64,000 nucleotides of DNA, from positions 558,001 to 622,000 of the forward strand of contig JALHMB010000002.1 in NCBI GenBank assembly GCA_022844275.1, given 5' to 3'. The DNA is from Hyphomicrobiaceae bacterium. GTDB lineage: Bacteria; Pseudomonadota; Alphaproteobacteria; Rhizobiales; Hyphomicrobiaceae. Under the pieces are notes generated by a model. The model searched no databases. It was given only the letters and a program-made list of their open reading frames with translations, and was not told where the DNA came from. Position 1 is the first letter of the stretch, and each line of letters opens with the position of its first letter. The translations under genes were made by a program, and so were the position numbers. This document shows, piece after piece, positions 8,371 to 19,635 of this stretch.

Positions 8371-10704
8371 TCAGCGCCGTCTATGGCGCCGGCTGCCGAT
8401 GCGGGGCCCGCGCCTGTGCGAGCCGCCACCGCGACCGGCATGGCCCGGCATGGGGCCGGGCTCGGTTAACATCTCGAAGCGCAGTGCACCGGCCATGGGA
8501 ATCGCCTCGACGAGGCGCACATCGACTGAATCGCCGAGGCGGAAGCCGCGTCCGCTGCGGTCGCCGATGAGCGCGTGCGCTTCTTCGGCGTGTCGCCAGA
8601 ACTCGCCGCCGCCAAGTGTCGATGCCGGAATGAAGCCGTCGGCTCCTGTCTCGCGCAGCTTCACAAAGAGCCCCGAGCGCGTCACGCCCGAGATACGGCC
8701 CGAGAACTCCGCATTCACGCGGTCGGCGAGGAAGGCGCTGATCAGGCGATCGATGGTCTCGCGCTCGGCAATCATGGCGCGGCGCTCGGCTTCCGAGATC
8801 GCTTTCGCCGTGGCCGATAACTCCGGTTTCTCCTCGGGGGCCATGCCGCCGGCGCCGAGTTTCAGCGCGGCGATAAGCGAGCGATGGACGAGCAGGTCGG
8901 CATACCGGCGGATCGGCGAGGTGAAGTGGGCATAGCGCAGAAGGTTCAGGCCGAAGTGCCCGAGGTTCGCCGTGTCGTACACGGCCTGGGCCTGCGAGCG
9001 CAGGATCACCTCGTTGACGAACTCGGCATAGGGTTGGTCCTTGGCACGTGCGAGAACGGTATTGAAGTGCTTCGGCCGGATGTGATCGCCGGGCGGCAAG
9101 GAGAGGTCCAGGCCTTCCAGCAGCTCGCGCAGCGACTTGAGCTTCTCGGTGCTCGGCTTGTCATGCACGCGGTAGACGACAGGCGCGCGCGCCTGCTCGA
9201 GCGTCTCGGCCGCCGCGACATTGGCTTGGATCATGAACTCTTCGATGAGGCGATGCGCAGCAAGGCGCTCCGGCACGTGCACGCGCCGGACCATGCCGTC
9301 CTCGCCGAGTTCGATCTTGCGCTCGGGTAGGTCCAGATCAAGCGGTGCGCGGCGATCCCGTGCGGCGGCGAGCAGGGCATAGGCGGCCCACAGCGGCTTC
9401 AGGGCCTTGTCGAGCATGGGCGCGGCCCGCTCGCTTGGACTGCCATCGATTGCCGCTTGCGCTTCCTGATAGGAGAGTTTGGCGGCCGAGCACATCAGTG
9501 CGCGATGAAAGGTGTGGCGCCGCTTCTCGCCGTGGCGATCGAAGATCATGCGCGCGGCGAGGCAGGGGCGTATCTCGCCCTCGCGCAGGGAGCAGAGATC
9601 GTTCGAGATGCGCTCGGGCAGCATCGGCACTACGCGATCCGGGAAGTAGACGGAGTTGGCGCGTGTCTTCGCCTCGCGATCGAGACGTGTTCCGGGGCGG
9701 ACGTAGTGGGCGACGTCGGCAATGGCGACGGTCACGATGAAGCCGCCCTCATTGGCGGGATCGCCATCGGGCTCAGCGAGGACCGCGTCGTCGTGATCGC
9801 GCGCGTCCACCGGATCGATGGTGACAAGCGGCAGCTTGGTCAGGTCGAGACGCCCCGCGACCTCAATGGGCGGCAGATCCTCGACCTCGGCCAGCACGGT
9901 CTCGGGGAAGCCATCGGGAAGGCCGTGCGTATGGATGGCGATCAGGCTGATCTGGCGCTGGTCTTGCGGATTCCCCAGCCGCTCGGCGACGCGCGCCTCG
10001 GGAACGCCCTCGCGATGGCGGCGTACGATGTCAAAGCGCACGAGTTCGCCGTCGACAGCATCGCCTTCATTACCTGAGTGGACCGGCCACTCCTTGAGAT
10101 CCTTGCGGTCGACCGGATCGATCATGCCCCCGCCGCCGCGCTTCGCTGCGCGGAAGATACCGAGGAGGCGCTTACGCTCGCGCGGCAGGCGCTTGATGGG
10201 CTCGGCCTCGTGGGCATAGCCGAAGGGATCGGTGTCGCGGATGCGGCCGATGCGGGCCAGGATGCGGTCGCCGATCGCGAGTGCGCCGTTGCCATCGGGA
10301 CCGATGGCGCGACGCCCTTGTTGCACGAGGATTTTCGGCCGCTCGCCTTCGGAGGCCTCCCAGTTCGCCGGGACGGCGACGAGTTCGCCTTCATCGTCGC
10401 GCGCGATGATTTCCAGCACGCCGACCGGTGGCAGCTTGCCGCGTGGCTTGACAGCCTTGCGATTGCCGACGATCGCGCCTTCGGTCGCAAGCGATGAGAG
10501 CAGGGCCTTCAGCGCAATGCGATCCTCGCCGCGGATATTGAAGGCGCGCGCGATCTCGCGCTTGCCCACCTTCTCCGTCGTGCTCGAGAGGTATTCGAGG
10601 AGCTGCTCGCGCGTCGGCAGCGGCGCTCGCTTGCTCTCGCCGCGTGTTTCGCCCGACCGGCTCGGCCGATCAGGCTTGTCAGGGCGCTTCTGCTTCTTCG
10701 GCAC
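8371..10704 (-). CDS. rnr: Ribonuclease R
   Basis: A 777-residue 3'-5' exoribonuclease that degrades structured RNA. From the N-terminus: a basic tail, a winged-helix segment (LLEYLSSTTEKVGKREIARA), cold-shock domains, then the RNB catalytic core. The core has the metal-binding aspartates in DPVDARDHDDAVLAEPDGD and the motif HFTSPIRRYADLLVHRSL. A C-terminal S1 domain (GRISGVTRSGLFVKLRETGA) and a short basic/glycine tail finish the protein. The start is GTG at 10704, only 20 bases after the topA stop, so the two are probably co-transcribed. Confidence 0.95.
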   Translation of the reverse strand: MPKKQKRPDKPDRPSRSGETRGESKRAPLPTREQLLEYLSSTTEKVGKREIARAFNIRGEDRIALKALLSSLATEGAIVGNRKAVKPRGKLPPVGVLEIIARDDEGELVAVPANWEASEGERPKILVQQGRRAIGPDGNGALAIGDRILARIGRIRDTDPFGYAHEAEPIKRLPRERKRLLGIFRAAKRGGGGMIDPVDRKDLKEWPVHSGNEGDAVDGELVRFDIVRRHREGVPEARVAERLGNPQDQRQISLIAIHTHGLPDGFPETVLAEVEDLPPIEVAGRLDLTKLPLVTIDPVDARDHDDAVLAEPDGDPANEGGFIVTVAIADVAHYVRPGTRLDREAKTRANSVYFPDRVVPMLPERISNDLCSLREGEIRPCLAARMIFDRHGEKRRHTFHRALMCSAAKLSYQEAQAAIDGSPSERAAPMLDKALKPLWAAYALLAAARDRRAPLDLDLPERKIELGEDGMVRRVHVPERLAAHRLIEEFMIQANVAAAETLEQARAPVVYRVHDKPSTEKLKSLRELLEGLDLSLPPGDHIRPKHFNTVLARAKDQPYAEFVNEVILRSQAQAVYDTANLGHFGLNLLRYAHFTSPIRRYADLLVHRSLIAALKLGAGGMAPEEKPELSATAKAISEAERRAMIAERETIDRLISAFLADRVNAEFSGRISGVTRSGLFVKLRETGADGFIPASTLGGGEFWRHAEEAHALIGDRSGRGFRLGDSVDVRLVEAIPMAGALRFEMLTEPGPMPGHAGRGGGSHRRGPRIGSRRHRRR

Positions 10705-10724
10705 GCGCGCTCTTTCGGCTGATC

Positions 10725-13481
10725 CTATTCGGCGGCATCACGGCGACGCGAGGGCTGGCCTTTGGGGGTCGCCTTCTTTGTCTTAGCAGCGGTCTTCTCG
10801 GCAACTGCAACCGCGGCCTTCTTCGCGGGAGCTTTCTTGGCGGGTGGCGCCTTCTTTTCGGGAGCATTGTCCGGCTTGCCGGGCGCCTTCTTGGAAGGCT
10901 TCTTCTCGGCTGGCGCCTTTGCCGCCTTGCGCCCCTTGGCCGGCTTTCCGCCACCCTTCGCCGCGCGCTCGGCGAGAAGCGCGATTGCCTCCTCGACGGT
11001 CACCGCTGTCGGCTCCTTGCCCTTGGGCACATTGGCATTGATCTTGGCGAAGTTGATGTAGGGACCATAGCGCCCTGAGAGCACCTGGATGTTGCCGCCG
11101 CCATCCGGATGCGCGCCGAGATCCTTCAACACAGTCGCCTTGTTGCGCTGGAAGCGACCCTTGCCGCCACCCGCAGCCTTTTCCGCAAGCAGCGTCACGG
11201 CCCGGTTGATGCCGACCGTGAAGACCTCTTCCATCGACTCGAGATTGGCGTACAGGCCATCGTGCAGGATGAAAGGGCCGTAGCGGCCGAGACCGGCGGT
11301 AATCGGCTTGCCCGTCTCGGGATGCAGTCCGACTTCGCGTGGCAGGCTCAGCAGCTGCAGCGCCTTCTCGAGATCGACGCTCGCGGCATCCACGCCCTTC
11401 GGAATGGAGCTGCGCTTGGGCTTGTCCTCTTTGTCCTTGCCCTGCTCGCCGAGCTGCACGTACGCGCCGAAGCGGCCCGTGCGCAGCGTCACGGCAAGAC
11501 CGGTATCGGGATCATAGCCGAGCAGCTTGCCGTCGGGGTTCGCGGCTTCCTCGCCATTGTTGTTGACGTCCGCGAGCTGGCGCGTGAAGCGGCACTCGGG
11601 ATAGTTCGAGCAGCCGATGAAGGCACCGAACCTACTGGTCTTGAGCGAGAGACGCCCCTCGCCGCAGCTCGGGCACGCGCGCGGATCCGAGCCATCGCCC
11701 TTGTCGGGGAAGATGTGCGGACCGAGCAGCTCGTTGAGCGCTTCGAGCACGTCGCTGACGCGCAGCTCCTTCGTCTCGTCGACCGCGCCCGTAAATTCCT
11801 TCCAGAAATCGCGCAGGACTTCCTTCCAGTCGAGCTTATGGTCCGAAATGAGGTCGAGTTTTTCTTCGAGGCTGGCCGTGAAGTCGTACTCGACATAGCG
11901 CTTGAAGAAGGCTTCGAGGAAGGCCGTGACGAGGCGACCCTTGTCCTCGGGGACGAGGCGCTTCCGGTCGATTTTCACATAACCGCGATCTTCGAGCACG
12001 GCGAGCGTCGAGGCATAGGTCGAGGGACGGCCGATGCCGAGCTCTTCCATCTTCTTGACGAGCGTCGCCTCGGTGTAGCGCGGTGGCGGCTCGGTGAAGT
12101 GCTGCTTGGCGTCGATCCCGCGATCCTTGAGGTGGTCGCCCTCGCTGAGTGGTGGCAGGCGACGGCTCTCCTCGTCCTCCTCGTCGCGGCCTTCCTCGTA
12201 GAGCTTGAGAAAACCGTCGAAGAGAACGACCGTACCCGTGGCGCGCAGGCCGTAGACCTTGCTGTCGCGGCCCTTGACCTCGATTTCGGCCGTCGTCTGC
12301 TCGAGCTCGGCAGAAGCCATCTGGCTGGCCACCGCGCGCTTCCAGATGAGCTCGTACAGGCGCGCCTGATCGCGCTCGAGGTGGCGCACATCCTCGGGGC
12401 GGCGCGAGACATCCGTCGGACGCACAGCCTCGTGCGCCTCTTGGGCATTCTTCGCCTTGGTCTTGTACTCGCGGATGAAGGGCGCGACGTAGCGCTTGCC
12501 GAGCGTGTCCTCGATGGAGCGGCGGATCGGCCCGATAGCCTCCGGGATGATCTGCACGCCGTCCGTTCGCATGTAGGTGATGAGACCCACCGTCTCGCCG
12601 TCAATATCGACGCCTTCATAGAGGCGCTGGGCGACGTTCATGGTCTGCTTGGCGGAGAAGCCGAGCTTGCGCGAGGCCTCCTGCTGCAGCGTCGAGGTCG
12701 TGAAGGGAGGCGCCGGATTGCGCCGCGTCGCCTTCTTGTCGACGGATTTGATGACAAAATCACCATTCTCGATGGCCGCCTTGATCGCGTTGGCGGAGAC
12801 GCCGTCCTTGATGTCGAGCTTCTTCAGTGTCGTGCCCGCGATAGCAGACAGGCGGGCGCGCACTTCCTCGCCCTTCGCCGTCGCGAGCAGGGCCTCAATC
12901 GTCCAGTATTCGTCAGTCTTGAACGCCTCGATCTCGCGCTCGCGGTCGCAGACGAGGCGCAGTGCCACGGACTGCACGCGGCCCGCCGAGCGCGAGCCCG
13001 GCAATTTGCGCCAGAGCACGGGCGAGAGGGTAAAGCCCACGAGATAGTCGAGGGCGCGACGTGCGAGATAAGCCTCGACCAGCGGCGCGTCGATGTCGCG
13101 CGGTGCCTTCATGGCATCCAGCACGGACTGCTTCGTCACCGCGTTGAACGTCACGCGCTCGACGGGGATTCCTTTGAGCACCTTCTTCTCTTCCAGCACC
13201 TTCAATATGTGCCAGGAAATGGCTTCGCCCTCGCGATCAGGGTCGGTCGCGAGAATGAGCTTGTCGGCACCTTTGACGGCGGCCGCGATCTCGCGCACGA
13301 CTTTGGCGTTTCGAGCGTCGCTGTCCCAGTGCATCTCGAAGTCTTTATCCGGCTCGACGGACCCATCCTTGGACGGGAGGTCCCGTATGTGGCCGTAGCT
13401 CGCGATGACCTTGAAGGCCGAGCCCAGGTATTTGTTGATCGCCTTGGCCTTGGCGGCCGACTCGACAATGACGATGTTCAT
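10725..13481 (-). CDS. topA: DNA topoisomerase I
   Basis: A 918-residue type IA topoisomerase that relaxes negative supercoils. The Toprim domain opens with MNIVIVESAAKAKAINKYLG. The catalytic tyrosine sits in GLITYMRTDG (about residue 310). One C4 zinc finger (CPSCGEGRLSLKTSRFGAF, GCSNYPEC) is followed by further topoisomerase C-terminal repeats and a lysine/alanine/proline-rich tail of about 75 residues. That tail is typical of alphaproteobacterial TopA and probably binds DNA. I chose ATG 13481 because it begins exactly at the conserved Toprim strand. An in-frame start at 13532 adds 17 unconserved residues. Confidence 0.96.
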   Translation of the reverse strand: MNIVIVESAAKAKAINKYLGSAFKVIASYGHIRDLPSKDGSVEPDKDFEMHWDSDARNAKVVREIAAAVKGADKLILATDPDREGEAISWHILKVLEEKKVLKGIPVERVTFNAVTKQSVLDAMKAPRDIDAPLVEAYLARRALDYLVGFTLSPVLWRKLPGSRSAGRVQSVALRLVCDREREIEAFKTDEYWTIEALLATAKGEEVRARLSAIAGTTLKKLDIKDGVSANAIKAAIENGDFVIKSVDKKATRRNPAPPFTTSTLQQEASRKLGFSAKQTMNVAQRLYEGVDIDGETVGLITYMRTDGVQIIPEAIGPIRRSIEDTLGKRYVAPFIREYKTKAKNAQEAHEAVRPTDVSRRPEDVRHLERDQARLYELIWKRAVASQMASAELEQTTAEIEVKGRDSKVYGLRATGTVVLFDGFLKLYEEGRDEEDEESRRLPPLSEGDHLKDRGIDAKQHFTEPPPRYTEATLVKKMEELGIGRPSTYASTLAVLEDRGYVKIDRKRLVPEDKGRLVTAFLEAFFKRYVEYDFTASLEEKLDLISDHKLDWKEVLRDFWKEFTGAVDETKELRVSDVLEALNELLGPHIFPDKGDGSDPRACPSCGEGRLSLKTSRFGAFIGCSNYPECRFTRQLADVNNNGEEAANPDGKLLGYDPDTGLAVTLRTGRFGAYVQLGEQGKDKEDKPKRSSIPKGVDAASVDLEKALQLLSLPREVGLHPETGKPITAGLGRYGPFILHDGLYANLESMEEVFTVGINRAVTLLAEKAAGGGKGRFQRNKATVLKDLGAHPDGGGNIQVLSGRYGPYINFAKINANVPKGKEPTAVTVEEAIALLAERAAKGGGKPAKGRKAAKAPAEKKPSKKAPGKPDNAPEKKAPPAKKAPAKKAAVAVAEKTAAKTKKATPKGQPSRRRDAAE

Positions 13482-13805
13482 TGGGTTCCAATGCCGTTTT
13501 GCGGCTCCGGCGGGCCTCGAAGCAGTCCCCACACATGCGACCGGCCGCAGGTCGGTGATTGCGCGAGAACATGGGTGATGACACGGGGCGTGTCAAACCG
13601 TCCAGGCGCTGTTGTCCGTTGGGAGATCTAATTTAGTTCGCATTATCAATGTATTAAATTAGTGCGCCGGATATCGTGTGCCGTTTGCAGCTCGATGTGG
13701 ACAACCCGGCTTAACCACGCGAGACGGGCTTGTGACGCAACCTGGGATTGTATTACTCTTATTGAACAACCATTTTCTGCGTATTCCGAAGCGGAGGCTT
13801 TCGTC
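13482..13805. promoter_or_regulatory. Divergent promoter region between topA and a small gene, with AT-rich inverted repeat
   Basis: This 324-base gap separates topA (minus) from the small plus-strand gene. An unusually AT-rich patch holds a perfect inverted repeat, CTAATTTA at 13628-13635 and TAAATTAG at 13655-13662, with 19 bases between the arms. The repeat lies about 145 bases from both starts. It could be an operator for either gene. No coding sequence is evident. Confidence 0.4.
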
Positions 13806-14042
13806 ATGCCCACCACATCGCGCGCGGCTGCGCCGCGGCAAGTGACTAATCAAATGGCTGATCAAATGATCGATGATGAAATCGGGTCGCTGGACACGCT
13901 TTCGCGGGGTGATCAGCTCGAATATCTCGCCGACTTGGCGCTGGAACTCAAGGAGATCGCGGACAACCTCGGCTGCGCGACCCTCGCGAGCGTGCTCGTT
14001 GTGGCCTATCGGGAGGCCATTATCCAGGCCCAGCGCAAGTAA
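13806..14042 (+). CDS. Small conserved-looking protein of unknown function
   Basis: A 78-residue acidic protein. After a loose N-terminus it has two amphipathic helices, RGDQLEYLADLALELKEIAD and CATLASVLVVAYREAIIQAQ. It is probably cytoplasmic. Choosing ATG 13806 puts a GGAGG site 8 bases upstream; the frame extends further 5' but the extra residues look random. It runs convergent to dprA (24 bases between stops) and divergent to topA, and so interrupts an otherwise same-strand housekeeping block. Similar short helical proteins occur in Rhizobiales, but I cannot name a function. Confidence 0.6.
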   Translation: MPTTSRAAAPRQVTNQMADQMIDDEIGSLDTLSRGDQLEYLADLALELKEIADNLGCATLASVLVVAYREAIIQAQRK

Positions 14043-14066
14043 CACGCGCGGCAGCCCAGTCGGTCC

Positions 14067-15266
14067 TCAGAGGCCTGCAGAGGTTGTCCTGAGGGCCACG
14101 AGCTGCGCTCCCTGATGCTCGATCCGTCCGGCCAATGACAGCTCGATGAGCACGGCCCTGAGAGCGCGTATCGTGAGGCCCGTCGCGCGGGCGAGTTCAT
14201 CGATCGAGACTGGCGCGGGGCCAAGCGCCTGCAGAACCACGAGTTGAGCTGCCTCTGTTGGTAGTGAAGGCGGCGCGTGAGCGTCCGGATCTGACTCCAA
14301 CAGCGTCGAGGCAGCCGCTGCCATGCCGCGCGCCAAGGATCCCGTCTGGGGCTCCATTTGCGGCCTCAGAGTTTCCAGCACGTCCTCCGCTGAGGTCACC
14401 AGTGTCGCTCCCTGCTTGAGGAGCATGTTGGTGCCCTCGGCCCGCGGATCGAGCGGATGGCCCGGCACCGCGAAGACCTCGCGGCCCTGGTCGGCCGCGC
14501 GTCTTGCCGTGATGAGCGAGCCTGAGCGCACGGCCGCTTCGACGACGACTACACCCCGCGCCAGACCGGAGATGATGCGGTTGCGTCGGGGGAAGTCATT
14601 GCCGCGCGCCTTGAAGCCCGGTGGCAGCTCGCTGACGATGCAGCCCTCTGCTGCAATCCGTGCGTGCAGGCTCTCGTGCTCCGGTGGATAGATGTGATCG
14701 ATGCCACCGGCGAGAACGGCGATCGTGCCAGTTGCCAGTGACGCCTCGTGCGCCGCGCCATCGATTCCACGCGCGAGGCCCGAGACGATGACCATGCCGG
14801 CCGCGCCGAGGCCGACGGCGAGCTGCCGCGCCATGGCGCGTCCGGCAGCGGAAGCATTGCGCGCGCCGACGATGGCGACGCCCGGCAGATCGAACAGCTC
14901 CGTGCGGCCTTTTACATAGATGAGCGGCGGCGGCACGCCCGCGTGTACGAGCATGGACGGATAGCCGGGCTCGATGGTGAAAAGCGGTCGGGCGCCGATT
15001 TTGAGCGCCGCTTCGAGCTCGGACTCGGCCTTGTCGCGTGGGTGGATCTTGACGGGCTGACGTCTTCCGCCGCGCCGCGTGAGATCGGGGAGGGCAGCAA
15101 GAGCGCGCTCGGCGCCGCCGCAGTGGTTTATGAGCTCGCGAAACGTGACAGGCCCGACATTCTCCGTGCGAATGAGGCGCAGGCAGGCCACGCGCTCGGC
15201 GTGCCCCAGCTCTGCGATGGGGAGTGGTGCAGCTTGCCCACCCGGTGACGCCTCAGGCTTTGGCAC
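14067..15266 (-). CDS. dprA: DNA-processing protein DprA
   Basis: A 399-residue DprA that loads RecA onto incoming single-stranded DNA. An N-terminal helical domain ([20 protein letters not shown]) is followed by a Rossmann-like DNA_processg_A core: [82 protein letters not shown]-terminal winged helix (about 340-399) matches the DprA domain-3 type. The start is GTG at 15266, which overlaps the end of plsY by 14 bases and has an AGGAG site about 10 bases upstream. The longer frame upstream merely overlaps plsY. Confidence 0.93.
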   Translation of the reverse strand: MPKPEASPGGQAAPLPIAELGHAERVACLRLIRTENVGPVTFRELINHCGGAERALAALPDLTRRGGRRQPVKIHPRDKAESELEAALKIGARPLFTIEPGYPSMLVHAGVPPPLIYVKGRTELFDLPGVAIVGARNASAAGRAMARQLAVGLGAAGMVIVSGLARGIDGAAHEASLATGTIAVLAGGIDHIYPPEHESLHARIAAEGCIVSELPPGFKARGNDFPRRNRIISGLARGVVVVEAAVRSGSLITARRAADQGREVFAVPGHPLDPRAEGTNMLLKQGATLVTSAEDVLETLRPQMEPQTGSLARGMAAAASTLLESDPDAHAPPSLPTEAAQLVVLQALGPAPVSIDELARATGLTIRALRAVLIELSLAGRIEHQGAQLVALRTTSAGL

Positions 15267-15903
15267 CGATGCGGCTCTCCTCTCCCGCGAGGAGCCGCCG
15301 GATGTTCTCGCGGTGCTTCCAATAAATGAGCGCGGAAATGATGGCGATGATCGGCACCACGAGCTGGCCGCCGACGATCGTGAAATAAATGAAGACAACG
15401 AATGTGCCGATCAGCGAGGCGAGTGACGAGAAGCGCGTCGCCACGGCAATCACGAGCCAGGTGAGGCAGAAGACGAGGGCAGCCGGCCAGTACGCGCCGA
15501 GGAGCACCCCGATGTACGTGGCAATGCCCTTGCCGCCCTTGAAGCCAAGCCAGACAGGAAAGAGATGGCCAAGGACGGCTCCGAGACCCGCCATCCACGG
15601 GACGAGCAACACCGCTAGCAGACCCTCCGATGCCGAACCCTGACCGCCGCTGAGCTTGGCGGCTAGCACTGCGGCGAGCAACACGGCCGCCGTTCCCTTG
15701 AGGCCATCAAGCAGCAGCGTCAGCGCCGCGATCTTCTTGTTGCCGGTCCTAAGCACATTGGTGGCGCCGATGCTCTTCGAGCCGATCTCACGCACGTCAC
15801 CGAGGCCGGCCGCGCGCGTCAGGATCAGACCGAATGGAATGGATCCGAGCAGATAGCCGAACGCCAGCGCCGCCAGCGCGGGTAGAAGAAGCGATGAGGA
15901 CAT
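15253..15903 (-). CDS. plsY: Glycerol-3-phosphate acyltransferase PlsY
   Basis: A 216-residue inner-membrane enzyme that transfers an acyl group from acyl-phosphate to glycerol-3-phosphate, the first step of phospholipid synthesis. It has about five membrane helices. The family motifs are [38 protein letters not shown] and [20 protein letters not shown]. Its last codons overlap the dprA start, suggesting coupling. Confidence 0.95.
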   Translation of the reverse strand: MSSSLLLPALAALAFGYLLGSIPFGLILTRAAGLGDVREIGSKSIGATNVLRTGNKKIAALTLLLDGLKGTAAVLLAAVLAAKLSGGQGSASEGLLAVLLVPWMAGLGAVLGHLFPVWLGFKGGKGIATYIGVLLGAYWPAALVFCLTWLVIAVATRFSSLASLIGTFVVFIYFTIVGGQLVVPIIAIISALIYWKHRENIRRLLAGEESRIGAKA

Positions 15904-15950
15904 CTCGTGAAGGTCCGGTCGGAAAGAGATAGCTCAGTGCAGCGGTGCGA

Positions 15951-17288
15951 TCACAAACCGTACTGATAGACCATGCGCCCGGCAACCATGGTCTTGAGCA
16001 CGCGGCCCTGCAGCTTTTGCTCGTCGAACGGCGAGTTCTTCGAGCGCGAGCGGAGCTGTTCGCGATCGACAACCCAGGGCTGGCCGAGATCGAACAGCAG
16101 GAGATCCGCCGGCGCGCCTTTTTCTAGGCGCCCGCCCGGAAGCGCCAGTAGCTTTGCCGGATTGATTGTCATCGCGCGGAGCAGCGGCAGAAGGCCGATC
16201 TCATCGGCATGATGGAGGCGCAGCGCCGCTGCGAGCAGCGTTTCGAGGCCGATCGCGCCATCGGCCGCTTCCGCGAACGGGCGCCGTTTCACGTCGGCAT
16301 CCTGCGGGTCATGGCTCGAGACGATGACGTCGATGTCGCCGGCCGCGAGCGCGCGCACCATCGCGACACGGTCTTCCTCCGAGCGCAGCGGCGGGCGCAC
16401 TTTGAAGAACGTGCGGTATGAGCCGATGTCGTTCTCGTTGAGCGTGAGGTGATTGACCGAGACGCCGCAGCTCACCGGTAGCCCACGCGATTTGGCACCG
16501 CGCACGACCGCGAGGCTCTCCGCGCACGAGATGGTCGAGGCGTGATAGCGCCCGCCCGTGATGCCGACGAGGCGCACATCGCGCTCGAGCACGATGGTCT
16601 CGGCGACCTTGTTCACGCCCTTGAGGCCAAGCCGCGTCGAGACCTCGCCCGAGTTCATCGCACCCCCTTCTGTGAGGTAGGGATCCTCAGTGTGGTGCAT
16701 GATGAGCGCGCCGAAGTCTTTCGCATAGTTGAGCGCGTTGCGCATGACGCTCGTACTGGCGATCGAGGACTTGCCATTCGAGAAGGCGACGGCGCCGGCG
16801 CGCTGCAGGAGGCCGATCTCGGCCAGCTCCTGGCCCTTGAGGCCTTTCGTCAGGGCCGCAATGATGTGGACATGGACGACGGCGCGCTCGCGGGCGCGAC
16901 GCTGCACGTAGTCGACGAGCGCGACCTGGTCGATGACGGGCTCGGTATCGGGCATGCATGCGATGGTCGTCACGCCGCCGGCTGCCGCGGCGAAGCTGGC
17001 CGTCTTGAGGGTCTCGCGGTGCTCTTGTCCTGGATCGCCCGTATAGACCTGGGCGTCGATGAGGCCGGGGCAGAGAATATGGCCGTTGCAGTCGACGACG
17101 GTGGCGCCGGCAGGCGCATTACGGCGCAGATGTCCGCCGACATCGGCGATCACGCCATCGGAGACGAGCAATCCGCCCGGCTCGTCGCGGCCCGATGCCG
17201 GATCGATGATGCGCGCATTGATGAATACGGTGCTGGTGCCGGCTTCAGTGCCAGCCTTTGCAGTATCCCTGCCTGATGGCGACCTCAC
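15951..17288 (-). CDS. pyrC: Dihydroorotase-like protein PyrC', probably non-catalytic
   Basis: A 445-residue class I dihydroorotase homologue. Its start is GTG at 17288 with an AGGT site just upstream. The fold is clear (TTVFINARIIDPASGRDE-like start, GHILCPGLIDAQVYTGDPGQ, GVTTIACMPDTEPVIDQVAL), but the zinc-binding H-x-H after the first strand is replaced by QVY. The usual metal/substrate Asp-His-Ala-Pro-His region reads SSHDPQDAD. Such PyrC' proteins are known in Pseudomonas and Rhizobiales as structural partners that keep aspartate transcarbamoylase active. Another, catalytic dihydroorotase would then exist elsewhere. It follows pyrB by 44 bases. Confidence 0.88.
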   Translation of the reverse strand: MRSPSGRDTAKAGTEAGTSTVFINARIIDPASGRDEPGGLLVSDGVIADVGGHLRRNAPAGATVVDCNGHILCPGLIDAQVYTGDPGQEHRETLKTASFAAAAGGVTTIACMPDTEPVIDQVALVDYVQRRARERAVVHVHIIAALTKGLKGQELAEIGLLQRAGAVAFSNGKSSIASTSVMRNALNYAKDFGALIMHHTEDPYLTEGGAMNSGEVSTRLGLKGVNKVAETIVLERDVRLVGITGGRYHASTISCAESLAVVRGAKSRGLPVSCGVSVNHLTLNENDIGSYRTFFKVRPPLRSEEDRVAMVRALAAGDIDVIVSSHDPQDADVKRRPFAEAADGAIGLETLLAAALRLHHADEIGLLPLLRAMTINPAKLLALPGGRLEKGAPADLLLFDLGQPWVVDREQLRSRSKNSPFDEQKLQGRVLKTMVAGRMVYQYGL

Positions 17289-17332
17289 GCTCGTACCTCG
17301 CGTAGCGAATTGATCTTCAGTCCGTGCGCGAC

Positions 17333-18289
17333 TCAATGATTTGGCAGATGGCGCGCCAGGGCTTCCAGCACGGCCATGCGCACGGCAACGCCCATCTCGA
17401 CCTGCTCGCGGATGACGCTGCGCGAGTGATCGGCAATCGTCGATGCGATCTCGACGCCGCGGTTCATCGGACCCGGATGCATGATGAGCGCATCGGGCTT
17501 CGCGCAGTCGAGCTTTTCCTGATCGAGACCGAAGAAGTGGTAGTACTCGCGCGAGGAGGGAACGTAGTTCCCCTCCATGCGCTCGCGCTGGAGGCGCAGC
17601 ATCATCACGATGTCGCAGTCCTCGAGACCCTTCCACATGTCCGTGTAGACCTCGGCGCCGAGGCGGTCGATGCCGGGTGGCAGCAATGTCGAAGGCGCGA
17701 CGAGCCGCACGCGCGCGCCCATGGCGTTCAGCACGTGGATGTTGGAGCGAGCGACGCGGGAGTGGAGAATGTCGCCGCAGATGGCGACCGTCAGGCCGGC
17801 AATGCGGCCCTTGGCGCGACGGATGGTAAGTGCATCGAGGAGCGCCTGGGTCGGATGCTCGTGGGCGCCGTCGCCGGCATTGATGACCGAGCAGTCGACC
17901 TTCTGCGCGAGCAGCTCGACGGCACCTGCTGCGTGATGGCGTACGACCAGGAGGTCGGGACGCATGGCGTTGAGCGTCATCGCCGTATCGATGAGCGATT
18001 CGCCCTTCTGCACCGATGATGTCGCGACGTGCATGTTCATGACGTCTGCGCCGAGGCGCTTTCCCGCCAGCTCGAAAGAAGCCTGCGTGCGCGTCGAGGC
18101 CTCGAAGAACAGGTTGATGAGCGTACGTCCACGAAGGATGTCGCGCTTCTTGTTAACCTGTCTGCTGGTTTCGGCGGCCCGGTCGGCGAGATCGAGAAGG
18201 GAATTAATCTCTTGGGCGCTCAAACCCTCGCATGTGAGGAGGTGGCGCCCGGGGAAGTAAAATGCCGAAGCATGTGCCTGTGTGTTCAT
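17333..18289 (-). CDS. pyrB: Aspartate carbamoyltransferase catalytic chain
   Basis: A 318-residue enzyme joining carbamoyl phosphate to aspartate in pyrimidine synthesis. The carbamoyl-phosphate site [20 protein letters not shown] contains the STRT motif. Also present are [23 protein letters not shown] and [10 protein letters not shown], the aspartate-binding stretch near residue 225, and the closing [12 protein letters not shown] chose ATG 18289; the in-frame extension to 18424 lacks family similarity. It pairs with the non-catalytic pyrC' just downstream. Confidence 0.95.
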   Translation of the reverse strand: MNTQAHASAFYFPGRHLLTCEGLSAQEINSLLDLADRAAETSRQVNKKRDILRGRTLINLFFEASTRTQASFELAGKRLGADVMNMHVATSSVQKGESLIDTAMTLNAMRPDLLVVRHHAAGAVELLAQKVDCSVINAGDGAHEHPTQALLDALTIRRAKGRIAGLTVAICGDILHSRVARSNIHVLNAMGARVRLVAPSTLLPPGIDRLGAEVYTDMWKGLEDCDIVMMLRLQRERMEGNYVPSSREYYHFFGLDQEKLDCAKPDALIMHPGPMNRGVEIASTIADHSRSVIREQVEMGVAVRMAVLEALARHLPNH

Positions 18290-18396
18290 TAAAGTCGGTC
18301 TTCTACGCCCCTCTTTTTTGCAACGCAAGGGGCGGGGCCGCGACACGATCGCGTGACCCGTGGACAGCCGGGCGTCCAGGCGTAGAATAAGAATGA

Positions 18397-19542
<1,146 letters not shown>

Positions 19543-19635
19543 CACCCAAGTGACATCGCGCGGCGCCCGGACTATACCGGGACGGCAAACGATAGAGCGC
19601 GCCAAGCGCCCGTCACCAGCGAGGAAGCACCATCG

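Noticed and set aside
11109-13631. An 840-residue plus-strand open frame opposite topA
   Set aside because: It mirrors the topA coding frame in GC-rich DNA, and its translation is charged low-complexity sequence without any family motif.
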